DNA of 12,573 bases from Scatosoma sp045128055 (GTDB taxonomy: Bacteria > Bacillota > Clostridia > Christensenellales > Borkfalkiaceae), in contig JBGVRC010000094.1 in assembly GCA_045128055.1 (NCBI GenBank), positions 1-12,573 of the forward strand, written 5' to 3'. Below the pieces are notes generated by a model. The model saw only the letters and a list, made by a program, of their open reading frames with translations, was not told the origin of the DNA and did not search any database. Position numbers and translations under genes: made by a program. Each line of letters begins with the position of its first letter. Within the stretch, counting starts at the first letter, position 1. Shown here piece by piece: positions 6,459 to 12,573 of this stretch.

Positions 6459-6546
6459 CGCAAAATAGACTTAGGCGTGTGCTTGTCTTGATACAAGTGA
6501 GCCGCAAAAATAGACTTAGGCGTGTACTTGTCTTTGATACAAGTAG
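6459..6546. repeat. Two 44-bp direct repeats with inverted CTTGT/ACAAG arms
   Basis: Units start at 6459 and 6503. They share CGCAAAA(A)TAGACTTAGG, then CGTGT, then CTTGTCTT(T)GATACAAGT, differing at few positions. Each holds an inverted pair CTTGT-N6/7-ACAAG. They sit just left of the structured repeat and about 200 bp before the integrase remnant, a usual place for arm-type binding sites of a tyrosine recombinase, for a regulator's operators, or for iterons. Which of these applies is not decided by the sequence. Confidence 0.6.
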
Positions 6547-6559
6547 AACGAAAAATTCA

Positions 6560-6738
6560 TATCTACAATTTTACCTTTCGGTTGTGGCTATGGTAGCATA
6601 GGCTAACCCGAAAGTAAACGCAAAAAAATTCTCGCGTGTTTTATTGATTGTTGCTTTATCCGAGCAACAATTTTTTAGTTTCTCGTTGACTTTCGGAAAG
6701 ATTTCAACTCGTACATGGTAGACCTCTTTAGCCTATGC
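6560..6738 (+). repeat. Structured repeat, copy 2 (before the truncated integrase)
   Basis: Second copy of the element at 1-179. P1 is GCATAGGCTAA (6596-6606) with TTAGCCTATGC (6728-6738), still perfectly paired although C6603 and G6731 replace A44 and T171 of copy 1. The competing 5' hairpin (6575-6583 with 6605-6614; 6588-6592 with 6597-6601) and the TTGTTGC/GCAACAA hairpin are retained. A small second compensatory pair is visible: C152-G162 in copy 1 is T6712-A6722 here. Changes concentrate in loops (6631-6646) and in covarying positions. Similarity stops at 6738-6739, exactly where integrase-like coding begins. Confidence 0.75.
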
Positions 6739-7591
6739 TAAAACTACATCAAAAGAAATAGAAAAGTATCGTATTAAAACGCATAAAGATAATAAAAATT
6801 TATTCCGAAACATTTTTGAAGAATGGCATCAATATAAAAAAGGTACCATTTTAGATAAAGAACTTAAACGCTTTCATGTAAATTTTTATAATTTACCCAA
6901 AGAACTACAAAGCAAGCCAATTTTCGAGATTAAAACCATCGACCTAGATAAGATTATGAAAGAAGTAAAACCTCGAAAATATGAAGAATTACGCACCCTT
7001 TTTAACGGCATCTTCAAATACGCCATTGCAAGCGGACTTCTTACAAACAATCCAGTCGCTCTTATTCCATTCAAGAAGGCCGAAAGACAAAGCAAGGACG
7101 CACTTCCTACCGATGAAATTATAACATTTTTTGAAAATGTTAAAGATTCGAAATATGATAATATCCGACAAGGTTTATATCTTCTTTATTTCTTTGGACT
7201 TCGTCCTTGCGAAATAGATGAAGAAACCCACCGTGAAGGTGAATTTTTAATCACACGAAATCGCAAACGCAAAAATGGAAAAATTGAATATAAGAAGATT
7301 CCTATTCCGAAACAATCCAAAGGATATATTGACTGGGAGCGCCCACTTATATTTAACTGTTCAAATTGGAAACGCGACACTTTAATCAAAGAGCTTTTAG
7401 AAGAAAAAACTGGTTACTATTTCCGCCATACATTCTCTACGGTATGTCAAGAAAAAGTAAGACCTGACATCGTAGATATTTGGATGGGAGATTCCCCTCA
7501 AAGACTTGTTGGAAAGGTATATACGCATTTCTCCGACAAATTTATGAGAGAGCAAATGGATTTAGTTGAGTTCCCAATTCCAACGCCTTAA
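6722..7591 (+). pseudogene. 5'-truncated tyrosine recombinase (phage-type integrase)
   Basis: The frame is open from just after a stop codon at 6719-6721 inside the structured repeat to 7591, about 289 codons. Residues resembling a core-binding domain (RNIFEEWHQYKK, then FEIKTIDLDKIMK) begin immediately, but there is no ATG, GTG or TTG until ATG 6956, which lacks a ribosome-binding site and would delete most of that domain. Roughly 80-100 N-terminal residues (arm-binding region) seem to be missing. The catalytic half is complete: Arg in FFGLRPCEI, the YYFRHTF box (Tyr where His is usual), WMGDS where GHS is usual, and the nucleophile Tyr in KVYTHFSD. Such variants occur in this integrase group as I recall it. 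Protein from 6956 alone (211 residues) would probably not be a working recombinase. It ends about 140 bp from tRNA-Tyr, its probable old target. Confidence 0.75.
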
Positions 7592-7690
7592 AAATAAAGA
7601 GATTAACGGCAAAATCTTTCGCCAAAACTTTCGCCAAACTCTCCCAAAAACGCAAAAATGCGCGAATATTTATGCTTTTATGCAAAGAAA

Positions 7691-7730
7691 AACGAGCATT
7701 TATACATGTTTTCTGCATAAATGCTCGTTT
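7691..7730. terminator. Bidirectional terminator between integrase and tRNA operon
   Basis: AACGAGCATTTAT (7691-7703) pairs perfectly with ATAAATGCTCGTT (7717-7729) around a 13-base loop. There are U-tracts on both sides: GTTTTT on the + strand, and GTTTTTCTTT on the - strand. It ends the tRNA operon on the - strand and the integrase remnant on the + strand. Confidence 0.9.
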
Positions 7731-7754
7731 TTGGTGGGCAGAGGTGGATTCGAA
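7730..7754 (-). repeat. attR-like copy of the direct repeat, within tRNA-Tyr
   Basis: The 3' end of tRNA-Tyr plus three flanking bases, 24 of 25 identical to 1230-1254. If the island 1230-7730 entered here, this copy rebuilt the tRNA 3' end while the displaced original lies at 1230-1254. Recombination between them would remove exactly 6,500 bp, including the whole hydrogenase operon. Confidence 0.6.
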
Positions 7755-7816
7755 CCACCGAAGTCGAAGACGTCAGATTTACAGTCTGATCCATTTGGCC
7801 GCTCTGGAATCTGCCC
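7732..7816 (-). tRNA. tRNA-Tyr (GTA)
   Basis: Acceptor GGGCAGA (5' side at 7810-7816) pairs with TCTGCCC (7736-7742); discriminator A, and CCA encoded at 7732-7734. Anticodon loop CTGTAAA gives GTA. A long variable arm makes it type II, as expected for bacterial tRNA-Tyr. It is last in a four-tRNA operon, and its 3' end is the match to the 1230-1254 fragment. Confidence 0.97.
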
Positions 7817-7835
7817 ATATTAAATTATTTTGTTG

Positions 7836-7911
7836 TGGAGCCGGTGATTGGACTCGAACCCACAACCTGCTGATTACAAATCAGCTGCTCTGCCAATTGA
7901 GCTACACCGGC
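7836..7911 (-). tRNA. tRNA-Thr (TGT)
   Basis: Acceptor GCCGGTG/CACCGGC closes the cloverleaf, and CCA is encoded at 7836-7838. Anticodon stem CTGAT/ATCAG with loop TTTGTAA gives anticodon TGT. Canonical D-arm and TTCGAGT T-loop; 76 bases. Confidence 0.97.
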
Positions 7912-7930
7912 AAGTGCCTCACCTTTTTGG

Positions 7931-8006
7931 TGGTGCCTTGGGGCGGAATCGAACCACCGACAGGCAGATTTTCAGTCTGCTGCTCTACCAACTGAGCTAC
8001 CAAGGC
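7931..8006 (-). tRNA. tRNA-Phe (GAA)
   Basis: Acceptor GCCTTGG/CCAAGGC, discriminator A and encoded CCA (7931-7933). Anticodon stem GCAGA/TCTGC with loop CTGAAAA gives GAA. T-loop TTCGATT; 76 bases. Confidence 0.97.
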
Positions 8007-8011
8007 AAGTA

Positions 8012-8088
8012 TGGCGACCCAGAACGGGCTCGAACCGTCGACCTCCAGCGTGACAGGCTGGCGCTCTAACCAACTGAGCTACTGGGCC
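8012..8088 (-). tRNA. tRNA-Asp (GTC)
   Basis: Acceptor GGCCCAG/CTGGGTC (one G-T pair), discriminator G and encoded CCA (8012-8014). Anticodon stem CCAGC/GCTGG with loop CTGTCAC gives GTC. First gene of the tRNA operon; the four tRNAs are 5-20 bases apart. Confidence 0.97.
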
Positions 8089-8120
8089 ATTACTTTGCGC
8101 TCACAAACAAGTGCTTGTAT

Positions 8121-8149
8121 ATAATAATCTATTTCAACTTTTTTGTCAA
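8121..8149 (-). promoter_or_regulatory. Promoter of the tRNA operon
   Basis: Perfect -35 TTGACA (8144-8149 on the - strand), 17-base spacer, -10 TATTAT (8121-8126). Transcription would start near 8114, about 25 bases before tRNA-Asp. The A-tracts upstream probably strengthen it. Confidence 0.85.
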
Positions 8150-8152
8150 GCA

Positions 8153-8216
8153 TTTTTCTTGTTTTTTACACATTTTTTTTATCTTTTTTCAACTTTTTTT
8201 TGAACCCGATTTTTTT
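8153..8216 (-). promoter_or_regulatory. Phased A-tracts / UP element upstream of the tRNA promoter
   Basis: Six runs of 5-8 A (T on the + strand) centred near 8155, 8164, 8176, 8186, 8197 and 8213. Most are spaced 9.5-12 bp, about one helical turn, directly upstream of -35. Phased A-tracts bend DNA, and A-rich UP elements bind the alpha C-terminal domain at strong stable-RNA promoters. It could also be plain AT-rich intergenic sequence. Confidence 0.55.
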
Positions 8217-8218
8217 AA

Positions 8219-8271
8219 GGGCAAATACGCTGATTTTTTAACCAAAAAATCATTTCATCGCGTACCTGCCC
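8219..8271. other. Long imperfect hairpin downstream of serine dehydratase
   Basis: GGGCA (8219-8223) with TGCCC (8267-8271), TACGC (8226-8230) with GCGTA (8260-8264), and TGATTTTTT (8231-8239) with AAAAAATCA (8244-8252), 19 pairs in all. It lies 8 bases past the stop of the dehydratase gene, but on that strand it is followed by TTAAAAAAA and not by a U-tract. It may protect the 3' end or act as an atypical terminator. Confidence 0.5.
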
Positions 8272-8279
8272 CCTTCATT

Positions 8280-9470
8280 TTACTTTTTATATAGTTTTGC
8301 AAGGCCGCCTTCTGCCGTTTCGCGATAGGAATTTTTTAAGTCTTTTCCCGTTTCGTACATCGTTTTAACCACGAGATCAAACGAAATTTTCCTGCTATCC
8401 GAAAGAAAGTAGGCAAGCGACGCCGCATTGATAGCGCGCATAGCAGAAACAGCGTTTCTCTCGATACAAGGAATTTGAACCAAGCCGCAAATCGGGTCGC
8501 AAGTAAGGCCTAAATGGTGCTCCATCGCTACTTCCGCGGCATACTCTATTTGTCCCAAGGAAAGCCCGCGGAGCTCCGCCAAAGCCGCCGTTGCCATACA
8601 GCACGCACTTCCAATTTCCGCTTGACACCCGCACTCTGCCCCAGAAATAGATGCATTTGTCTTTATTAAATTACCAATCAAACCCGCAGTAGCCAAAGCA
8701 TTGATAATTTGCTCGTCCGTGTATCCCTTCTTTTCCTGCGAATAAACCAGTACCGCGGGCAAAACACCGCAAGCGCCGCAGGTCGGCGCTGTTACAATCG
8801 TGCCACCCGATGCGTTTTCTTCGCTGACTGCAAACGCATACGCACAAACCAAACGGTTTTCTCTAAACTCCGCTTCTTCCCCATGTATTACGCCATCATA
8901 CAAAACTTTGGCACGGCGAACAACTTCCAACCCACCAGGTAAAATACCCGTTGCCGCAATCCCACGGCGAACCGCCGCTTTCATCGTATTCCACACTTCG
9001 TAAAGATACTCTTTTATATCCGCCGATTCCCTTTCGAATACGTACTCATAAAGGCGCATGTTTTTCTCTTCACAGCGCGTCCTGATGTCGCGCATTGTGC
9101 TTAAATCATAGATTTTTGCCCCTTCCGCAGACGGTCTACCTTCCACATTGATAGCACCGCCACCAACGCTGTAAACACGCATTTTAGCCGTTTTTTGCCC
9201 GTTTTTAATGGCAAATAAATCCATTGTATTTGGATGCGCGCATTCTGTCGTTGTATCGTATTCGAGCGTTACCGCCTTTAAAACGCTTTTAATAATTGTA
9301 TCCGTACCATGTCCTTCGCCCGTTTTTGCAAGCGAACCGTACAAGCGAACGAGAAATGCGTCCGCATCTGGATTTTCGCTTAAAAACAGCTTGCAAGCGC
9401 GTTCAGGTCCGATAGTATGCGAAGAAGAAGGCCCCCTTCCTATTCTATAGAGCTCTTTTAAGGAATTCAT
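8280..9470 (-). CDS. sdaA: L-serine dehydratase, single-chain iron-sulfur type
   Basis: 396 residues. It deaminates L-serine to pyruvate and ammonia in the cytoplasm using an oxygen-sensitive [4Fe-4S] cluster. Residues 1-145 are the beta domain, starting with the typical IGRGPSSSHTIGPERA and YGSLAKTGEGHGTD. Residues 150-396 are the alpha domain, with GILPGGLEVVRRA, TAPTCGACGVLPAV, NASISGAECGCQAEIGSA and HHLGLTCDPICGLVQIPC. The cluster cysteines are expected among C280/C281, C314 and C325. It is shorter than the roughly 455-residue E. coli enzyme, mostly in the first domain. AGGAGA lies six bases before the ATG, and a TTTACA-17-TATAAT promoter lies close upstream, so it is its own transcription unit after the ribosomal operon. 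It would supply pyruvate for ferredoxin-linked fermentation, which fits an H2-making anaerobe. Confidence 0.95.
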   Translation of the reverse strand: MNSLKELYRIGRGPSSSHTIGPERACKLFLSENPDADAFLVRLYGSLAKTGEGHGTDTIIKSVLKAVTLEYDTTTECAHPNTMDLFAIKNGQKTAKMRVYSVGGGAINVEGRPSAEGAKIYDLSTMRDIRTRCEEKNMRLYEYVFERESADIKEYLYEVWNTMKAAVRRGIAATGILPGGLEVVRRAKVLYDGVIHGEEAEFRENRLVCAYAFAVSEENASGGTIVTAPTCGACGVLPAVLVYSQEKKGYTDEQIINALATAGLIGNLIKTNASISGAECGCQAEIGSACCMATAALAELRGLSLGQIEYAAEVAMEHHLGLTCDPICGLVQIPCIERNAVSAMRAINAASLAYFLSDSRKISFDLVVKTMYETGKDLKNSYRETAEGGLAKLYKK

Positions 9471-9497
9471 ATCTTTCTCCTTATTTTTCCTGCCTTT

Positions 9498-9526
9498 ATT
9501 ATAGCATATTTATTGTTATTTGTAAA
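9498..9526 (-). promoter_or_regulatory. Promoter of the serine dehydratase gene
   Basis: -35 TTTACA (9521-9526), 17-base spacer, and perfect -10 TATAAT (9498-9503), ending about 28 bases before the ATG on the - strand. No operator is evident. Confidence 0.75.
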
Positions 9527-9631
9527 TGGGTTGTCCACGAATTTATTGCATTTCTTGCTGGTTTTTATCAGGATAGAGCAAACAGCAAATACAAGCTGCG
9601 GATAGCACTAAAATTTGATAAGGACATAGAA

Positions 9632-9661
9632 AAAACACCCACGGAAATCCGTAGGTGTTTT
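9632..9661 (-). terminator. Terminator of the ribosomal protein/alpha operon
   Basis: AAAACACC (9632-9639) pairs with GGTGTTTT (9654-9661), and inner ACGGA with TCCGT. On the - strand a run of T follows. It lies 13 bases after the rplQ stop. Between it and the sdaA promoter (9527-9631) I see nothing else. Confidence 0.9.
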
Positions 9662-9674
9662 ATTGTAGTTTACA

Positions 9675-10181
9675 TTAAACCAATTCGATGATAGCTGTTT
9701 CAGCAGCGTCACCACGACGTTCACCGAGAAGGTAAATTCTCGTATAACCGCCACCTTGGCCAAGTTCTTCTTTACGAGCCGCATACTTAGGTGCGATTTC
9801 GTTGAAGATTTTGTCCATCAAGGGGTGTTGAACGTCAGCCGTTCTTGCCTTAAATTCGCTCTTCTTTTCGCTGAAAGCTTTGATTTCTTGCAAATCGTAG
9901 GTTTTAGCCATGATTGCGCGACGAGCAGCAAGCTTCTTAGCGCCGTCTTTAACGCCGCTAACGGTAACTTCTTTACCCTTGCTGTCTTTCTTCGTAACCG
10001 TATATTCAACGGTGTCAGCGTAGGTGTTTACTGCTTTCGTAATCAATTTTTCAACGTAGGAACGCAATTCTTTCGCTTTTTCAGCGGTCGTTTCAATTCT
10101 ACCATACCAAAGAAGTTGGGATGCCAAGTTTCTCAAAAGGGCATTTCTTTCTTTGGACGTTCTTCCCAATTTTCTGGGCAT
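9675..10181 (-). CDS. rplQ: 50S ribosomal protein L17, enlarged
   Basis: 168 residues against the usual 115-130. Both family ends are intact: RKLGRTSKERNALLRNLA near the start, and GGGYTRIYLLGERRGDAAE near the end. The added length lies in the middle, about 51-82 (VEYTVTKKDSKGKEVTVSG region) and about 93-112, either side of the conserved LAARRAI. L17 sits near the exit of the peptide tunnel, and the insertions would lie on the ribosome surface. The gene follows rpoA by 4 bases, and its AGGAGG lies in the last codons of rpoA, so translation is probably coupled. It is last in the operon. No frameshift is seen; the extra segment is in frame and of normal composition. Confidence 0.96.
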   Translation of the reverse strand: MPRKLGRTSKERNALLRNLASQLLWYGRIETTAEKAKELRSYVEKLITKAVNTYADTVEYTVTKKDSKGKEVTVSGVKDGAKKLAARRAIMAKTYDLQEIKAFSEKKSEFKARTADVQHPLMDKIFNEIAPKYAARKEELGQGGGYTRIYLLGERRGDAAETAIIELV

Positions 10182-10185
10182 AATT

Positions 10186-11136
10186 TTAATCCTCCTGTTG
10201 TCTTAATGCGAGGCCGTAAGATTCCAACTTGTGAATAACTTCTTCCAACGATTTTTTACCAAGGTTTCTCACCTTCAACATATCGTCTTCCGTCTTCTTC
10301 GTCAAATCTTCAACCGTATGAATGTTGGCTCTCTTCAAGCAGTTGTAGGAACGAACGGAAAGGTCCATTTCTTCAATAGCCATTTTGAGAATTTGTTGTT
10401 GTTTGTCGTCTTCCGTCTTAACGAGAATATCCATACCTTTAATCGTTTCGCTCAAATTTACGAACAAACCGATATGGTCTTGCATAATCTTCGCAGCCAA
10501 AGAAATAATTTCTTTACCGGAGAACGTACCGTCCGTCCATACTTCCAACGTAAGTTTGTCATAGTCAACGGCTTGACCTACGCGCGTAGGTTCTACCGTA
10601 TAGTTTACTTTCTGTACGGGCGTATAGATGGAGTCGATTGCAATATAATCGATAATAGGCTTTTTGTTTTCTTTTGCAGGTCTGTACCCTCTGCCGCGAC
10701 CAATCGTAAGCTCGATGTCAAGCTTAGCGCCTTCGTCGATCATGCAGATGTATTGATCCCCGTTGATTACTTCGATTTCAGCGTCAACGTTGAGATCTTT
10801 ACCCGTGAAAACAGCAGGACCTTCCTTGCAAATGTGAAGAACCTTTTCGTATTCTTTATCGATTACTTTCGTCTTAATAGCAAGCGTTTTAAGGTTAAGG
10901 ATAATTTCCGTAACGTCTTCTTTAATGCCTTCTACTGCGGACAATTCGTGTTTTACGCTACCGTCGAGAAATTTGATGCCTTCTACCGCTGCGCCAGGCA
11001 ATGCGGAGAGAAGAATTCTTCTCAAACAGTTTCCGATAGTAAGACCGAAACCTTTCTCTAAGGGCTCACATACGACCTTCGCATAGAAATCGTCGTTTTC
11101 AAGCACTTCGAGTTTGGGCATATCCATTTCGATCAT
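10186..11136 (-). CDS. rpoA: RNA polymerase alpha subunit
   Basis: 316 residues, normal length. Residues 1-225 are the dimerising N-terminal domain, with FGLTIGNCLRRILLSALPGAA and IGRGRGYRPA. Residues 245-316 are the C-terminal domain that contacts UP elements and activators: SVRSYNCLKRANIHTVEDL and VRNLGKKSLEEV. It assembles the polymerase core. AGGAGGT is six bases before the ATG. It lies between rpsD and rplQ, the standard clostridial order. Confidence 0.98.
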   Translation of the reverse strand: MIEMDMPKLEVLENDDFYAKVVCEPLEKGFGLTIGNCLRRILLSALPGAAVEGIKFLDGSVKHELSAVEGIKEDVTEIILNLKTLAIKTKVIDKEYEKVLHICKEGPAVFTGKDLNVDAEIEVINGDQYICMIDEGAKLDIELTIGRGRGYRPAKENKKPIIDYIAIDSIYTPVQKVNYTVEPTRVGQAVDYDKLTLEVWTDGTFSGKEIISLAAKIMQDHIGLFVNLSETIKGMDILVKTEDDKQQQILKMAIEEMDLSVRSYNCLKRANIHTVEDLTKKTEDDMLKVRNLGKKSLEEVIHKLESYGLALRQQED

Positions 11137-11158
11137 TATGTTACCTCCTGATATTCAA

Positions 11159-11785
11159 TTATTTGGAGTACAATTCGACAATCATATGTTCTGCGATTTG
11201 GTTGTCGATATCTTCTCTCGTGGGAAGCGCCAATACTTTTCCTTCAAGTTTTTCTCTGTCAAACTCAATCCACTTAACAAGGTTGCCGCTTGCTTTCGTT
11301 TCTTTAAGAGCCGTGAAATATTTGTTGTCCTTTCTGTTTTCCTTAACAACGATAACGTCGCCAGCCTTCACAATGTAGGAAGGAATGGTAACCGTTTGAC
11401 CGTTTACCGTAAGGTGAGCGTGGCTAACGATTTGACGCGCCAACGTTCTGGAAGGAGCAATGCCCATTCTGAATACTACGTTGTCCAATCTTCTTTCAAG
11501 CAAGGAGAGCATGTTTTCACCGGTTACGCCCTTCATGCGGTCAGCCATTTCGTAATACTTACGGAATTGACCTTCTTGAACGCCGTAAATTCTCTTGGTC
11601 TTTTGCTTTTCACGAAGCTGCAAGCCGTATTCGGATACCTTCTTTCTATCTGCGCCGTGCTGACCGGGAGCAACGGGACGCTTGTTGAAGGGACATTTTT
11701 CCATATAGCACTTGTCGCCTTTAAGGAACAATTTGCCGCCTTCTCTTCTGCAAAGTTTACATTTAGCTTCTCTATATCTAGCCAT
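11159..11785 (-). CDS. rpsD: 30S ribosomal protein S4
   Basis: 208 residues. It begins MARYREAKCKLCRREGGKL and keeps four zinc-type cysteines (C9, C12, C26, C31), the C+ form of S4. The S4 RNA-binding domain (about 97-160) has RLDNVVFRMGIAPSRTLARQ and HAHLTVNG. S4 nucleates 16S rRNA folding and in many bacteria represses its own operon. AGGAGG is 12 bases upstream of the ATG, and the rpsK stop is 20 bases upstream. Confidence 0.98.
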   Translation of the reverse strand: MARYREAKCKLCRREGGKLFLKGDKCYMEKCPFNKRPVAPGQHGADRKKVSEYGLQLREKQKTKRIYGVQEGQFRKYYEMADRMKGVTGENMLSLLERRLDNVVFRMGIAPSRTLARQIVSHAHLTVNGQTVTIPSYIVKAGDVIVVKENRKDNKYFTALKETKASGNLVKWIEFDREKLEGKVLALPTREDIDNQIAEHMIVELYSK

Positions 11786-11805
11786 AACTTTCTACTGCCT
11801 CCTGA

Positions 11806-12204
11806 TTAAACTCTACGACGCTTCGGGGGTCTGCAACCATTGTGGGGAATGGGGGAAACGTCGGAAATCAACGTGATTTCAAGTTCGCATGCGGAAAGCG
11901 CGCGGATTGCAGATTCTCTACCTGCACCAGGGCCCTTTACGTATACTTCAACCGATCTCAAACCGTGTTCTTTACCAACCTTAGCAGCCGTTTCAGCAGC
12001 CATTTGCGCTGCGAAAGGCGTACCCTTTCTGCTACCCTTGTAACCAAGCGCGCCTGCGCTGGATTGAGCAATCGCGTTACCGTTCATATCCGTAACCGTT
12101 ACGATCGTGTTGTTGAACGTGGATTGAATATGAACTTGACCTTTGTCAATTTTCTTAATTTCTTTGCGCTTACGAGAAGCGACTTTCTTTTTCATTTCTG
12201 CCAT
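11806..12204 (-). CDS. rpsK: 30S ribosomal protein S11
   Basis: 132 residues. Family signatures HIQSTFNNTIVTVTDMNG and SSAGALGYKGSRKGTPFAAQ, and the C-terminal DVSPIPHNGCRPPKRRRV, are intact. It sits on the 30S platform near the mRNA exit. The basic N-terminal extension is typical. GAGGAGG lies about 12 bases before the ATG, as in rpsD; a second in-frame ATG at 12195 is less likely. It is 21 bases after rpsM. Confidence 0.98.
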   Translation of the reverse strand: MAEMKKKVASRKRKEIKKIDKGQVHIQSTFNNTIVTVTDMNGNAIAQSSAGALGYKGSRKGTPFAAQMAAETAAKVGKEHGLRSVEVYVKGPGAGRESAIRALSACELEITLISDVSPIPHNGCRPPKRRRV

Positions 12205-12225
12205 AATACTTTATCGCCTCCTCAA

Positions 12226-12573
12226 TTACTTCTTCTTACCTGCGATAGCGCGTGCAGGACCCTTACGCGTACGAGCGTTTCTCTTCGTGCTTTGTCCGCG
12301 TACAGGCAAGCCCTTTCTGTGACGGATGCCACGATAGCAACCGATTTCCATAAGGCGCTTAATGTTAAGGGATACTTCACTGCGAAGTTCACCTTCTACT
12401 CTGATGTTATGATCGATATATTCTCTCAATTTGGAAACGTCGTTCTCGTCGAGATCTTTTACTCTCGTATCGGGATTGATGCCCGTTTCCGCGAGAATCT
12501 TTTTGGAAGTCGTCAAACCGATACCATAGATGTAGGTAAGACCGATTTCGACTCTCTTTTCTCTGGGTAAATC
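12226..12573 (-). CDS. rpsM: 30S ribosomal protein S13 (5' end outside window)
   Basis: 115 residues are visible, starting DLPREKRVEIGLTYIYGIG at the window edge. About seven N-terminal residues lie beyond 12573, so the ATG at 12516 is internal and not the start. The helix-two-turn-helix region GIGLTTSKKILAETGI and the basic C-terminus RGQSTKRNARTRKGPARAI are normal. S13 lies in the 30S head and contacts P-site tRNA and 5S/23S bridges. It is the first gene seen here of the rpsM-rpsK-rpsD-rpoA-rplQ operon, which continues to the right. Confidence 0.97.
   Translation of the reverse strand, partial: DLPREKRVEIGLTYIYGIGLTTSKKILAETGINPDTRVKDLDENDVSKLREYIDHNIRVEGELRSEVSLNIKRLMEIGCYRGIRHRKGLPVRGQSTKRNARTRKGPARAIAGKKK

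Noticed and set aside
6459..6546. CRISPR array
   Set aside because: Only two contiguous 44-bp units with no unique spacers and no cas genes.
6314..6601. 95-codon + strand frame spanning the 44-bp repeats and the start of the structured repeat
   Set aside because: Its repeated residues come from the DNA repeats; no ribosome-binding site, biased composition and no protein-like pattern.
7566..8069. Several + strand frames across the tRNA cluster
   Set aside because: They are antisense to four intact tRNAs and have no support as proteins.
10231..12570. Long + strand frames opposite rpoA, rpsD, rpsK and rpsM
   Set aside because: The - strand genes are unmistakable ribosomal operon members with good ribosome-binding sites.

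Overview
The window looks like a stretch of low-GC chromosome from an anaerobic Firmicute of the class Clostridia, probably an uncultured gut-type lineage. The evidence is the gene order rpsM-rpsK-rpsD-rpoA-rplQ, strong AGGAGG ribosome-binding sites, a single-chain iron-sulfur L-serine dehydratase, and an operon joining a group B [FeFe] hydrogenase to a PAS-containing group C sensory hydrogenase with a SpoIIE-type phosphatase. I would not name a genus from this sequence.

Layout. (1) 1-1150, + strand: a 179-bp structured repeat (copy 1), then a small sigma-70 region-4-like gene, a 77-residue protein of unknown function, and a terminator. (2) 1151-1409: no gene. It holds two strong inverted repeats, a 25-bp fragment matching the 3' end of the tRNA-Tyr gene found 6.5 kb away, and a terminator. 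(3) 1410-6261, - strand: one tightly packed operon read from a promoter near 6233-6261. It encodes two thioredoxin-fold [2Fe-2S] proteins, a HydS-like sensory hydrogenase with a PAS domain, a SpoIIE-family PP2C phosphatase, and a group B [FeFe] hydrogenase. (4) 6262-7730: no gene until a hairpin and two 44-bp direct repeats with inverted arms, then copy 2 of the structured repeat. Copy 2 abuts a 5'-truncated tyrosine recombinase gene reading toward the tRNAs. (5) 7732-8149, - strand: a tRNA operon read Asp-Phe-Thr-Tyr, with a near-consensus promoter preceded by phased A-tracts and ending in a strong bidirectional terminator. (6) 8280-9526, - strand: L-serine dehydratase with its own promoter. 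(7) 9632-12573, - strand: the end of the ribosomal protein/alpha operon, with rpsM cut by the window edge.

How the parts fit. The hydrogenase operon reads as a redox or H2-sensing signalling unit: small electron carriers, a non-standard H-cluster protein joined to PAS, a phosphatase output and a catalytic hydrogenase. It lies between a tRNA-Tyr 3'-end fragment (1230-1254) and the real tRNA-Tyr (7730-7754), exactly 6,500 bp apart, with an integrase remnant beside the tRNA. That is the layout of an old tRNA-targeted integrative island.

The most unusual signal is the structured repeat at 1-179 and 6560-6738. The two copies differ by substitutions that preserve base pairing in a long-range stem, and they can also form a competing 5' hairpin. 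They stand before two unrelated genes typical of mobile elements. This suggests a selected RNA (or single-stranded DNA) structure that travels with mobile DNA and that I cannot match to a known family.
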